This document shows, one piece after another, positions 20,140 to 31,955 of a DNA stretch of 64,000 nt. The stretch covers positions 496,001 to 560,000 of the forward strand of contig NZ_CP070619.1 in NCBI RefSeq assembly GCF_017068395.1, written 5' to 3'. Source of the DNA: Rhodococcus pseudokoreensis. Lineage in GTDB: Bacteria; Actinomycetota; Actinomycetes; Mycobacteriales; Mycobacteriaceae. A program made the position numbers and the translations under genes. Position 1 is the stretch's first letter. Every line of letters begins with the position of its first letter. Under the pieces are notes generated by a model. The model saw nothing but the letters and a program-made list of their open reading frames with translations. It was not told where the DNA came from and searched no databases.

Positions 20140-20798
20140 GCGCCGGTGCTCGCGTTCGCCTCGACCTTGTGCACCCCGGCCCGCAGGCGGGCGGCCTGCA
20201 CGACGTAGTCCAGCCCGGTGACGACGGTCAGCAGCACGGCAGCACCCATCAGCACCCATCCGAGGATGTCGAATCCGTCCGGCAGCGGCAGCAGGTAGAA
20301 GCCGATCGCGATCGTCTGGACGAGAGTCTTGAGCTTGCCGCCCCGGCCCGCGGGAATGACGGCGTGCCGCAGGACCGCGAACCGGAGCAGGGTGATGCCC
20401 AGTTCCCGGACCGCGATCACCGCGGTCACCCACCAGGGCAGGTCCCCGAGAATCGACAGCCCCACGAGCGCGGCACCGATCAGCGCCTTGTCCGCGATGG
20501 GGTCGGCGAGCTTGCCGAAATCGGTGACGAGGCCGTACTTGCGGGCGAGTTGCCCGTCGATCCGGTCGGTGATGGCGGCGACGGCGAACACACCGGTGGC
20601 GATCAGGCGCCACGTCGTCGAGTGTCCGTCGCCGACGAACAGCACAACCAGGAAGACGGGGACCAGCAGGATCCGGAGGATCGTCAGGATGTTCGCGATG
20701 TTCAGCAGTGGTACGGCCGTCTCACTCGCGGGCTCGACCGACGGATCCGGGGCCGCCGGAGTGTCGGCGGCCGTCCATTCCTCACGTTGCGCGCTCAT
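20136..20798 (-). CDS. pgsA: CDP-diacylglycerol-glycerol-3-phosphate phosphatidyltransferase
   Basis: Membrane enzyme of phosphatidylglycerol synthesis. The complete CDP-alcohol phosphotransferase signature D-x2-DG-x2-AR-x8-G-x3-D-x3-D is seen around DRIDGQLARKYG to LADPIAD. About five membrane segments; the N-terminal 28 residues are polar and acidic. 220 residues. Position upstream of clgR and beside ftsK/argA equals pgsA3 (Rv2746c). Actinobacteria have several paralogues, so the exact product could differ. Confidence 0.88.
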   Translation of the reverse strand: MSAQREEWTAADTPAAPDPSVEPASETAVPLLNIANILTILRILLVPVFLVVLFVGDGHSTTWRLIATGVFAVAAITDRIDGQLARKYGLVTDFGKLADPIADKALIGAALVGLSILGDLPWWVTAVIAVRELGITLLRFAVLRHAVIPAGRGGKLKTLVQTIAIGFYLLPLPDGFDILGWVLMGAAVLLTVVTGLDYVVQAARLRAGVHKVEANASTGA

Positions 20799-20915
20799 CG
20801 GAGCACCGCAGCGTCGAACTGCACCCCGGGACGCGGCGGGGAGTGGGAGGGATTCGTAGGTCGTACCGGCACGTGCCTAAGAATATCGGTACGGCCGTTG
20901 GCTAATGTTCACGAC

Positions 20916-21440
20916 ATGACTTCTCGGACGCCGGACACCGCCGACAATCAGCTGATCGTGCGGCGAGCACGAACCTCCGACGTTCCCGAGATCAAGCGTC
21001 TGATCGACATCTACTCCGGCAAGATCCTGCTCGAGAAGAACCTCGTGACCCTGTACGAATCCGTTCAGGAGTTCTGGGTGGCCGAACGCGACGGCAACGT
21101 GATCGGTTGTGGCGCAATGCACGTGCTGTGGGGGGACCTCGGCGAGGTACGCACGATCGCGGTCGATCCGTCGGCCAAGGGCCAGGGTGCCGGCCATCAT
21201 GTGGTGGCCAAGTTGATCGAGGTCGCGCGGGAACTCGAACTCGAGCGTCTGTTCGTTCTCACGTTCGAGGTCGACTTCTTCGGCAAGCACGGGTTCGTCG
21301 AGATCGACGGCACACCCGTGACCGCCGAGGTGTACGCGGAGATGTGCCGTTCGTACGACACCGGTGTCGCCGAGTTCCTCGACCTGAGCTACGTCAAGCC
21401 GAACACCCTCGGCAACACCCGAATGCTTCTCACCCTCTGA
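20916..21440 (+). CDS. argA: Amino-acid N-acetyltransferase (L-glutamate N-acetyltransferase)
   Basis: GNAT-fold enzyme of 174 residues that starts arginine synthesis, like Rv2747. The acetyl-CoA loop is VDPSAKGQGAGHHVV, and FFGKHGFVEID is the conserved C-terminal core. It lacks the kinase-like domain of the E. coli enzyme, as expected for the short actinobacterial form. The start codon ATG at 20916 has no strong ribosome binding site; the 117-base divergent gap to pgsA should hold its promoter. Confidence 0.87.
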   Translation: MTSRTPDTADNQLIVRRARTSDVPEIKRLIDIYSGKILLEKNLVTLYESVQEFWVAERDGNVIGCGAMHVLWGDLGEVRTIAVDPSAKGQGAGHHVVAKLIEVARELELERLFVLTFEVDFFGKHGFVEIDGTPVTAEVYAEMCRSYDTGVAEFLDLSYVKPNTLGNTRMLLTL

Positions 21441-21514
21441 AATCCCAGTGCGTGAGACAGATGGGGCCTGATCCCATTTTTTGTCAGATGTACCCGTCCC
21501 GAGAGAGCGAGAAC

Positions 21515-21799
21515 ATGTCCCTGTTCGTAGTGGAGTACACGTATTCGGCCGATACCGTCGCCGGACGCGACGAGCATCGCCCCGCCCACCGGGAGTGGCT
21601 CGGTGAACTGGCCGAGCAGAAGACCGTCGTGTCGTCCGGCCCGTTCGCCGACGGCAGCGGCGCGTTCATCCTCGTCGACGCCGCCGACGCGGCGGCCGTG
21701 GAACAGCTCTTCACCAACGACCCGTTCGCCCGTAACGGCCTCGTGACGGCCACCCGGATCGTCGAATGGGTTCCGGTACTCGGCGCATTCAGCTCCTGA
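21515..21799 (+). CDS. YCII-domain protein
   Basis: 94-residue ferredoxin-fold protein of the YciI family. Seen: HRPAHREWLGELAEQ with the conserved His and the VVSSGPFADGSGAFILVDA strand-loop. These proteins bind small ligands or act as minor hydrolases; no specific role is clear. The start at 21515 follows GAGAGAG. It converges with terC and shares a hairpin terminator. Confidence 0.85.
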   Translation: MSLFVVEYTYSADTVAGRDEHRPAHREWLGELAEQKTVVSSGPFADGSGAFILVDAADAAAVEQLFTNDPFARNGLVTATRIVEWVPVLGAFSS

Positions 21800-21825
21800 A
21801 CCGCCAAGCACCGGACCCCTCGAGC

Positions 21826-21859
21826 ACGACGCCCGGCGAAGCTACTTCGCCGGCGTCGT
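21826..21859. terminator. Bidirectional hairpin overlapping the terC stop codon
   Basis: acgacgcccggcgaag at 21826-21841 pairs with cttcgccggcgtcgt at 21845-21859 with one bulged C. The three-base loop is exactly the terC stop codon (TAG read on the minus strand). It lies between convergent genes and can serve both. Confidence 0.65.
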
Positions 21860-22825
21860 GTTCCGCGTCTTGAGGAGGCTGGCGACGGTCGTCACTGCCA
21901 GCACACCGATGATGACGGCGAGCGAGAACACCGTCGACACCTCCGGCACGGCCACGTGCTCCCCGCCGTTGATGAAGCCCAGCGTGTTCTCGTGCAGAGC
22001 GTGCAGAACCAGCTTGATGCCGATGAAGGCCAGGATGATCGACAGGCCGTACGACAGGTACACCAGGCGATCCAGCAGGCCGCCGATCAGGAAGTACAGC
22101 TGACGCAGACCCATCAGCGCGAACGCATTCGCCGTGAACACCAGGTACGGCTCCTGGGTGAGCCCGTAGATCGCGGGGATCGAGTCGAGCGCGAACAGCA
22201 CGTCGGTGAATCCGATGGCGACCAGCGCGAGCAGCAGCGGCGTCACGACGCGCTTGCCGTTGATCCGCGTGACGAGCCTGTCGCCGTCGTAGGTGTCCGT
22301 GGTGGGGAGGATCTTCTTCGCGATGGCCACGATCTTGCTGTCGCGTTCCTCCTCCACCTCCTTCTCGTGCCCGTGATCACGCACCAGCGTGTACGCGGTG
22401 TAGATGAGGAACGCGCCGAACAGGTAGAACACCCAGCTGTAGGCGTTGATCGCCGCGGCGCCGACGCCGATGAAGATTCCGCGCATCACCAGCGCCATCA
22501 CGATGCCGATCAGCAGCACCTTCTGCTGGTACTCCCGTGGCACCGCGAACGTGCCCATGATGATGACGAACACGAAGAGGTTGTCGACCGACAACGCCTT
22601 CTCGGTGACGTAGCCGGCGAAATACTCGCCGCCGTACTGACTTCCCCACAGCCACATCACGATCAGGCCGAAGAGGATGGCGACGCCGATGTAGACCGAC
22701 GACCAGAACGCCGACTCACGGAACGTGGGGGCGTGCGGGGTGCGCACGTGAGCGAAGAAGTCGAACACGAACAGTCCGAGAATCACCACACAGGTGATGA
22801 CCCAGACCAGCGGTGACACATGCAT
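21842..22825 (-). CDS. TerC/Alx-family membrane transporter (probable manganese exporter)
   Basis: Integral membrane protein of 327 residues with about eight helices. Conserved acidic membrane motifs EKALSVDNLFVF and DVLFALDSIPAI are the TerC hallmarks. A cytoplasmic charged loop (HGHEKEVEEERDSKI) splits the protein in half. Members act as Mn2+ exporters or load metal onto secreted enzymes. The Mn-sensing yybP-ykoY riboswitch directly upstream strongly supports a manganese role. The start ATG at 22825 has GGAGG nine bases upstream, inside the switchable stem. Confidence 0.92.
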   Translation of the reverse strand: MHVSPLVWVITCVVILGLFVFDFFAHVRTPHAPTFRESAFWSSVYIGVAILFGLIVMWLWGSQYGGEYFAGYVTEKALSVDNLFVFVIIMGTFAVPREYQQKVLLIGIVMALVMRGIFIGVGAAAINAYSWVFYLFGAFLIYTAYTLVRDHGHEKEVEEERDSKIVAIAKKILPTTDTYDGDRLVTRINGKRVVTPLLLALVAIGFTDVLFALDSIPAIYGLTQEPYLVFTANAFALMGLRQLYFLIGGLLDRLVYLSYGLSIILAFIGIKLVLHALHENTLGFINGGEHVAVPEVSTVFSLAVIIGVLAVTTVASLLKTRNTTPAK

Positions 22826-22831
22826 TTACAC

Positions 22832-22975
22832 AGACCTCCGGTAGACCTAGCGGGTACCGGAGGTCTCTCCCGCCGCACCGGAATCACTGCCCGAGCGACT
22901 GACAGCCCCGGATCGGCAATGGTGCCGATCGTGTTGACGATGCTGTCACAGAGGTGGGGATACTCCCCTCCAATT
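22832..22975 (-). promoter_or_regulatory. yybP-ykoY (manganese) riboswitch of terC
   Basis: On the minus strand the leader shows ggaggggagtatcccc, cgtcaacacg, a perfect eight-pair hairpin gatcggca/tgccgatc, ggggctgtcag and cgggagagacct, the conserved blocks of this aptamer class. Its 3' end agacctccggta (22855-22866) is a perfect complement of taccggaggtct (22832-22843), which contains the terC Shine-Dalgarno GGAGG. This gives a direct route to translational control: metal binding would hold the first arm in the aptamer and free the ribosome site. Confidence 0.85.
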
Positions 22976-23034
22976 CGGTCACCATTCAACCACAGTGCGC
23001 GCGAACCGCACATTTCGGACACGCGCAGCGGGTG

Positions 23035-25659
23035 TCATTCCTGGTCGGACGGCGCCTCGTCCGGGTCGCCGCCGCGGATCGACCACAGCAGGCCGTCGAG
23101 TTCCTCGGGCTTGATGAGGACCTCGCGGGCCTTCGAGCCCTCGCTGGGGCCCACCACTCCCCTGGTCTCCATCAGGTCCATCAGCCGGCCCGCCTTCGCG
23201 AATCCGACCCGCAGCTTGCGCTGCAGCATCGACGTGGACCCGAACTGGCTGGAGACGACGAGTTCCACCGCCTGCAGCAGCACGTCCATGTCGTCGCCGA
23301 TGTCGGGGTCGACGTCCTTCTTCTCCCCGACCTTTGCGGCGGTGACGCCGTCGGTGTACTCCGGCTCCGCCTGGTTCTTGCTGAAATCGACGACGGCGGA
23401 AATCTCTTCGTCGGTGATGAACGCACCCTGCAGGCGGGTCGGCTTGCCCGCGCCCATCGGCAGGAACAGCCCGTCACCCATACCGATCAGCTTCTCGGCG
23501 CCGGGCTGGTCCAGGATGACCCGGGAGTCGGTCAGGGACGATGTCGCGAAGGCCAGCCGCGACGGCACGTTGGTCTTGATCAGACCCGTCACGACGTCCA
23601 CCGAGGGCCTCTGGGTGGCCAGCACGAGGTGGATGCCGGCGGCGCGGGCCTTCTGGGTGATGCGGACGATCGCGTCCTCGACGTCGCGCGGTGCGGTCAT
23701 CATGAGGTCCGCGAGTTCGTCGACGATGGCGAGGATGTACGGGTACGGCCGGTAGACCCGTTCGCTGCCGAGCGGCGCCGTAATCTCACCCGACTTCACC
23801 TTGGAGTTGAAGTCGTCGATGTGGCGCACCCGGTTGGCCTGCATGTCCTGGTAGCGCTGTTCCATCTCCTCCACCAGCCAGGCCAGCGCGGCGGCGGCCT
23901 TCTTCGGCTGGGTGATGATGGGCGTGATGAGGTGCGGAATGCCCTCGTACGGCGTCAACTCCACCATCTTGGGGTCGATGAGGATCATCCGCACCTCGTC
24001 GGGTGTGGCGCGGGACAGCAGCGACACCAGCATCGAGTTCACGAAGCTGGACTTACCGGACCCGGTGGAACCGGCCACGAGCAGGTGCGGCATCTTCGCG
24101 AGATTGGCGCTGACGAAGTGGCCCTCGATGTCCTTGCCGAGACCGATCACCAGCGGATGGTGGTCCTTGCGGGTGCTCGGGGCAGTGAGCACGTCGGCGA
24201 GGCGAACCATCTCGCGGTCGGAGTTGGGCACCTCGATACCGACGGCGGACTTGCCCGGGATCGGCGCGAGCAGGCGCACGTTGTCGGTCGCGACGGCGTA
24301 CGCGATGTTGCGGGCGAGCGCGGTGATCTTCTCGACCTTCACACCCGGGCCGAGTTCCACCTCGTAGCGGGTGACGGTCGGGCCGCGGGTGAATCCGGTG
24401 ACGGCGGCGTCGATCTTGAACTGTTCGAGGACCTCGGTGATGGCCTCGATCATCGCGTCGTTGGCCGAACTGCGCATCTTCGGCGGATCGCCATCGATGA
24501 GCAGGGACGTCGGCGGCAGTGTGTAGTCGCCCTCGACCACCCGGTCGGTGACGAACTTGTCGACGTCGGGCAGCGGTTCCGGTTCGGGTTCCGGCTTCGG
24601 GGCGACGACGGGCTTGGCCTTGGCGCGCGCCGGTTTCGGGGCCGGGGCTGGGACGGGTTCCGCGGCGGGCTCGGCCTCCCACAGCCTGAGCACCTCCGTC
24701 TTCGCGGTGTCGCCGACGTCGTACTCGTCGGTGGGATAGTTGTCGGCCGGCGCACCCCGGACCCCGCTCTTGTAGTCGTCGACGGGGTAGCCGTCGGCGT
24801 CGAACAGGGTGGGGTCGTACTCGCCGTCCTCGTAGTACTCGCTGTCGTAGTCGGCGTAATGGTCGCGGCCGAACGACGTTCCGAAGTACGACTGCAATTT
24901 GCCGGGCACCTCGCGGATCGTGGTTCCGGTCAGGAGCAGGACGCCGAACAGTGCCGCCATCAGCAGCAGCGGCGCGGCGAGCCACACGGTGATGCCGTCG
25001 GTCAGGGGACCGCCCGCCGCATATCCGACGAAACCGGCGCCGCGGGCCCTGCCGTCGGCGTCGGTGGGCGAACCGGTCGCGATGTGCCACAGGCCGAGAA
25101 CCGGCAGACCGACCAGCAGCGACCCCAGCACCAGCCTCGGCCGGATCTCGGGTTTCGGCTCGGTGCGCATCAGGATCACCGCGACGGCGACACCGATCAG
25201 GGGCAGGACGGCGGACGCCCCGCCGAACACGGCGCGGACTCCGGTCTCGATCCATTCGCCCACCGGACCGCCCGCGGAGAACCAGATTCCGCCGGCGACG
25301 ACGACGCTGATCGCGATCAGTCCGAGGGCGATGCCGTCGCGCCGGTGGCCCTGCTCGATCTCGGCCGCCTTTCCTACGGTGCGGGTGGTGGCCCCGACGC
25401 CCTTCGCCACGAGCGACCAGCCGGCGCCGATCCCCCGGCCCACCGACTTCAGCGGAACGGATGCGGACGCCTTCTCCGCGGCGGGCCTCCGGGCTCCGCC
25501 GCGGGAGCCGCCGCCACGCGGCGACTTGGAATCTCGCGGAGCGCTGACCGTGCGGGTCGTGCGGGACTTGGGCTTGGACGACGTGGCCGAGCCGCCTCGC
25601 ACGCCCGTCCTCGCCGTGGACGTAGTGCTCGAACCGCGGGCGCTCGCCTTACCTGCCAT
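23035..25659 (-). CDS. ftsK: DNA translocase FtsK
   Basis: Septal DNA motor that segregates chromosome ends and activates dif recombination. 874 residues: a basic Ser/Arg/Thr N-terminal tail (about 65 residues), four to five membrane helices, a Pro/Glu linker (about 300-390), the RecA-like motor with Walker A VAGSTGSGKSS near residue 530 and Walker B VRMILIDPKMVEL, and a C-terminal gamma winged helix with STSMLQRKLRVGFAKAGRLM. Shorter linker than E. coli FtsK, like Rv2748c. terC follows downstream behind its own leader. Confidence 0.95.
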   Translation of the reverse strand: MAGKASARGSSTTSTARTGVRGGSATSSKPKSRTTRTVSAPRDSKSPRGGGSRGGARRPAAEKASASVPLKSVGRGIGAGWSLVAKGVGATTRTVGKAAEIEQGHRRDGIALGLIAISVVVAGGIWFSAGGPVGEWIETGVRAVFGGASAVLPLIGVAVAVILMRTEPKPEIRPRLVLGSLLVGLPVLGLWHIATGSPTDADGRARGAGFVGYAAGGPLTDGITVWLAAPLLLMAALFGVLLLTGTTIREVPGKLQSYFGTSFGRDHYADYDSEYYEDGEYDPTLFDADGYPVDDYKSGVRGAPADNYPTDEYDVGDTAKTEVLRLWEAEPAAEPVPAPAPKPARAKAKPVVAPKPEPEPEPLPDVDKFVTDRVVEGDYTLPPTSLLIDGDPPKMRSSANDAMIEAITEVLEQFKIDAAVTGFTRGPTVTRYEVELGPGVKVEKITALARNIAYAVATDNVRLLAPIPGKSAVGIEVPNSDREMVRLADVLTAPSTRKDHHPLVIGLGKDIEGHFVSANLAKMPHLLVAGSTGSGKSSFVNSMLVSLLSRATPDEVRMILIDPKMVELTPYEGIPHLITPIITQPKKAAAALAWLVEEMEQRYQDMQANRVRHIDDFNSKVKSGEITAPLGSERVYRPYPYILAIVDELADLMMTAPRDVEDAIVRITQKARAAGIHLVLATQRPSVDVVTGLIKTNVPSRLAFATSSLTDSRVILDQPGAEKLIGMGDGLFLPMGAGKPTRLQGAFITDEEISAVVDFSKNQAEPEYTDGVTAAKVGEKKDVDPDIGDDMDVLLQAVELVVSSQFGSTSMLQRKLRVGFAKAGRLMDLMETRGVVGPSEGSKAREVLIKPEELDGLLWSIRGGDPDEAPSDQE

Positions 25660-25739
25660 GGCTCTCAGATTAGTCGCTACGGCACCTTCCGGACCATCCG
25701 CAACACCCGTAACAGCGGCAGAGCTGCGTCGAAATGGCC

Positions 25740-26363
25740 TCAGAACCCTCGGTCGAGGGAGGTCACGGCCTCGATGTCGGCAGCCTCACCCTCGGTCTCG
25801 ATCCGCACCTGGTTCCGGCCGAACGCGTGCAGGGCGAGTTCCGACGGTTCCCCCCGCAGGATCACCCGGCCGGTGCCGGCGGTGCGGACGGTGGCCTGCT
25901 CCCCGGACGGCCGCTCGAGCACCACCGTCACCGGGGCGTGCCGGTAGCCGAGTTTGCCGACCTTGCGCGCCAGACCCCACAGCGCGTCCTGACGCTCGCC
26001 GGGCAGCACGCGCGGCTCCCATCCGTCGTGGGCGCGGCGCACGTCCTCGTGATGAACGAACATCTCCCCCAGGTTCACCTGCGCGTCCACCCAGTACATC
26101 GGCGACCACCTCGGCGGACCCGACCGGACCTCGTCCAGCAGCCGGCTCCACGGACGTGTCGCCGTCTCGTTCTGGACGCGTTCGGTGTACCCGGCGAGCA
26201 GGCCCACGACGATGCCCGGGGCAGCGTCGAGGCGCCGTTCGCGCACGATCAGGTGGGCGGCCAGATCCCGGTTGGTCCACGTCCCGCAGAGGGTCGGGGC
26301 GTCGGGACCGAATTCGGCCATCGAGTCGACGAGGGCGAGGCGTTCATCTCGGGCGAAGGTCAC
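25740..26363 (-). CDS. TIGR03085-type mycothiol-dependent DinB-fold protein
   Basis: Member of the MDMPI/DinB superfamily, 207 residues, beginning FARDERLALVDSMAEFGPDAPTLCGTW (motif LCGTWTNRDLAAHL near residue 25-38). The conserved His of AAHL and HHEDVRRAH form the likely metal site. Mycothiol-dependent isomerase or transferase activity is inferred from the family. It lies between rnj and ftsK. One of four such proteins in the window. Confidence 0.82.
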   Translation of the reverse strand: MTFARDERLALVDSMAEFGPDAPTLCGTWTNRDLAAHLIVRERRLDAAPGIVVGLLAGYTERVQNETATRPWSRLLDEVRSGPPRWSPMYWVDAQVNLGEMFVHHEDVRRAHDGWEPRVLPGERQDALWGLARKVGKLGYRHAPVTVVLERPSGEQATVRTAGTGRVILRGEPSELALHAFGRNQVRIETEGEAADIEAVTSLDRGF

Positions 26364-26388
26364 CCGACCGAATGTACCTGTCGGAGAA

Positions 26389-30066
<3,678 letters not shown>

Positions 30067-30261
30067 TGCGCTGATCCTCCTACCGAACTCCCTGGTCGGG
30101 AGTCCCTCCTGAATGCATCGACCCTAGTCGCAGCGCCGGCGTGGGGCGCGGCGTGCCCCGGCCCGGCTCCCCCGCGTTCACCTGCGCGTGCCAGTCTCGT
30201 CTCGCCCACAGTTTCGTGGTGCTCTGGATCCGCGAGGGAGACTTTCCTGTGCAGTACCGCA

Positions 30262-30909
30262 GTGGCCCGCAACGCCCGCGACATCGGTGGATACCCGACG
30301 GCCGACGGCGGCGTGGTGCGTTCCGGTGTGGTGTTCCGCACGGATGCGCTGGACAGGCTGACTCCGCGTGACCTCGCGCAGCTCGAATCCTCGAACGTGA
30401 CGGTCGTCGACGATCTCCGCACGACGTACGAGCGGGCTCTCGCGCCGGACCGGCTTCCGGCCGGAGCGGACGGGCACTGGTACGACGTTCTGGGGCAGTC
30501 GCCGATCACCACCCTGGTCGACATGCCCGCCGCCTACCGCGCCTTCGTGACGGGCCCGGGGGGGGCGAACGAGGCGTTCTCTGCGGTTCTGCACGACATC
30601 GCGGAATCGGACGGCGCGGTGATCTATCACTGCAGCGCGGGCAAGGACCGCACCGGGTGGGCGACGGCCGTGCTGCTCACCGTCCTGGGAGTCCCGCGCG
30701 AGACGGTGAACGCGGACTATCTGCTCAGTAACACCTATCGCGGCGCCGACCCGGAACATCCGGGGTTGGACGGTGTCGACCAGGCCTGGCTCGACAGCGC
30801 CTTCGACACGGCCGTCGCCACGTACGGCAGCTTCGACGCGTACGTGTCGGAGGGACTGAAACTGTCCGACGGTGACATCACCAAACTGAAGTCACGACTT
30901 CTTGACTGA
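30262..30909 (+). CDS. Tyrosine-specific phosphatase (PtpB/Rv0153c type)
   Basis: Protein tyrosine/serine phosphatase of about 215 residues. The active-site loop HCSAGKDRTGWA fits HCxxGxxR[ST], and ARNARDIGGY near the N-terminus is the conserved start of the fold (usually NFRDLGGY). The start is uncertain: the GTG at 30262 lacks a nearby ribosome binding site, while AGGGAGA lies upstream of a possible CTG at 30247. Divergent from thyX. Its TGA stop forms part of the first TGACGTCA site of the next gene. Confidence 0.8.
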   Translation: MARNARDIGGYPTADGGVVRSGVVFRTDALDRLTPRDLAQLESSNVTVVDDLRTTYERALAPDRLPAGADGHWYDVLGQSPITTLVDMPAAYRAFVTGPGGANEAFSAVLHDIAESDGAVIYHCSAGKDRTGWATAVLLTVLGVPRETVNADYLLSNTYRGADPEHPGLDGVDQAWLDSAFDTAVATYGSFDAYVSEGLKLSDGDITKLKSRLLD

Positions 30910-30926
30910 CGTCACTCTTGACGTCA
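30907..30926. promoter_or_regulatory. Tandem TGACGTCA palindromes before the RHH gene
   Basis: Perfect eight-base palindromes tgacgtca at 30907-30914 and 30919-30926, centre to centre 12 bases, lie 11 bases before the ATG at 30937. Further half-matches (gcgtca) occur between them and the start. Ribbon-helix-helix repressors typically bind such tandem sites and repress their own gene. Confidence 0.6.
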
Positions 30927-30936
30927 TGATGGCGTC

Positions 30937-31413
30937 ATGGACCTCGGCATCTACGTCTCCCGGCTGCGAGACGACCTGAACGCAGCAGCCGCACTCGGCG
31001 ACGAGCAGACTCGGGCGACCGCTGCGGCGCTCGCCGCCGCGGTCGAACCCGCCGCGCGCCTGCTTCTTCTCTCGGCGCTCACCGACTTTGCCGGCGAGGT
31101 GTCTTCCGAACTCGGCAATCGCACCGTCGGTGTGCGCCTGGACGGCAGCGAGGTGGCGGTCGACGTGCACCGCACCCCCGCCCAGCCCGGGCCGGACGGC
31201 GAACGCACCGCCACCGCCGAGGACCTCGGTGCCGCCTTTGATGACGTCACCGGTGACATCAGCCGCGTCACCCTGCGTCTCATGGATCAGATCAAGTCGA
31301 AGGCCGAGGAGGCCGCCTCCCAGAACGGGGTGTCGCTCAATTCCTGGGTGTCGCAAGCGGTCCAGGGCGCGCTCAAGGACCAGATGCGACGGAACGGGAG
31401 AGGCGATTTCTGA
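30937..31413 (+). CDS. HicB-like ribbon-helix-helix DNA-binding protein
   Basis: 158-residue protein. The C-terminal 45 residues (SRVTLRLMDQIKSKAEEAA, then SLNSWVSQAVQGAL) form a ribbon-helix-helix of the Arc/HicB kind: the strand VTLRL and a helix with SLNSWV. The N-terminal 100 residues are an alanine-rich helix plus a small beta domain like HicB antitoxins. No HicA toxin gene adjoins it, so it may act as a plain transcription regulator. It probably binds the two TGACGTCA sites in front of its own start. Confidence 0.75.
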   Translation: MDLGIYVSRLRDDLNAAAALGDEQTRATAAALAAAVEPAARLLLLSALTDFAGEVSSELGNRTVGVRLDGSEVAVDVHRTPAQPGPDGERTATAEDLGAAFDDVTGDISRVTLRLMDQIKSKAEEAASQNGVSLNSWVSQAVQGALKDQMRRNGRGDF

Positions 31414-31515
31414 GCGGCGGTGCACTCACTCCACGCGCCCGTCGGCGGCGGTGATGTAATTACGTCGCATCAGCCACACGGTGAGAGTCGCCACGGGCTC
31501 GAAGGAGCGAAGAAC

Positions 31516-31950
31516 ATGGCCGTTTCCGGCGTCAAGGAATTCGAGATCAAGGCCGATCCGGCCACGGTGATGGCCGCGATCGCTGCGGTGGATCGCCTGC
31601 CCGAGTGGTCCTCGGCCCACAAGTCGGTCACCATCGAGAGCACACACGACGACGGCCGCCCCCACCGAGTCCGGATGAGTGTCTCCATCCTCGGGATCAG
31701 CGACGAGCAGGTCGTCGACTACACGTTCGAGGGCGACAACACGGTGTCGTGGCACCTCGTCGAGAGCGGCCAGCAGAACGCTCAGGACGGGTCGTACGTC
31801 CTCACCGAGTCCGGCGCAGGCACCAAGGTGACGTTCGAGTTGACGGTCGACCCGAAGATTCCGCTGCCGGGGTTCCTCGTGAAGAAGGCGCAGAAGACGG
31901 CGCTCGAGACCGCGAGCAAGGGCCTGACGAAGTTCGTCGAGAGCCTGTAG
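31516..31950 (+). CDS. SRPBCC (START-like) family protein
   Basis: 144-residue helix-grip protein of the polyketide cyclase type, beginning AVSGVKEFEIKADPATVMAA and ending with the long C-terminal helix KTALETASKGLTKFVESL. It should bind a hydrophobic small molecule or lipid; ligand unknown. Ribosome binding site GAAGGAG upstream. It follows the RHH gene by 102 bases, a gap containing the palindrome gtaattac. Confidence 0.85.
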   Translation: MAVSGVKEFEIKADPATVMAAIAAVDRLPEWSSAHKSVTIESTHDDGRPHRVRMSVSILGISDEQVVDYTFEGDNTVSWHLVESGQQNAQDGSYVLTESGAGTKVTFELTVDPKIPLPGFLVKKAQKTALETASKGLTKFVESL

Positions 31951-31955
31951 GCCCT

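Noticed and set aside
22954..25947. Very long open frame on the plus strand opposite ftsK
   Set aside because: Antisense to a complete ftsK with all motifs; Asp/Gly/Arg/His-rich composition typical of shadow frames in GC-rich DNA.
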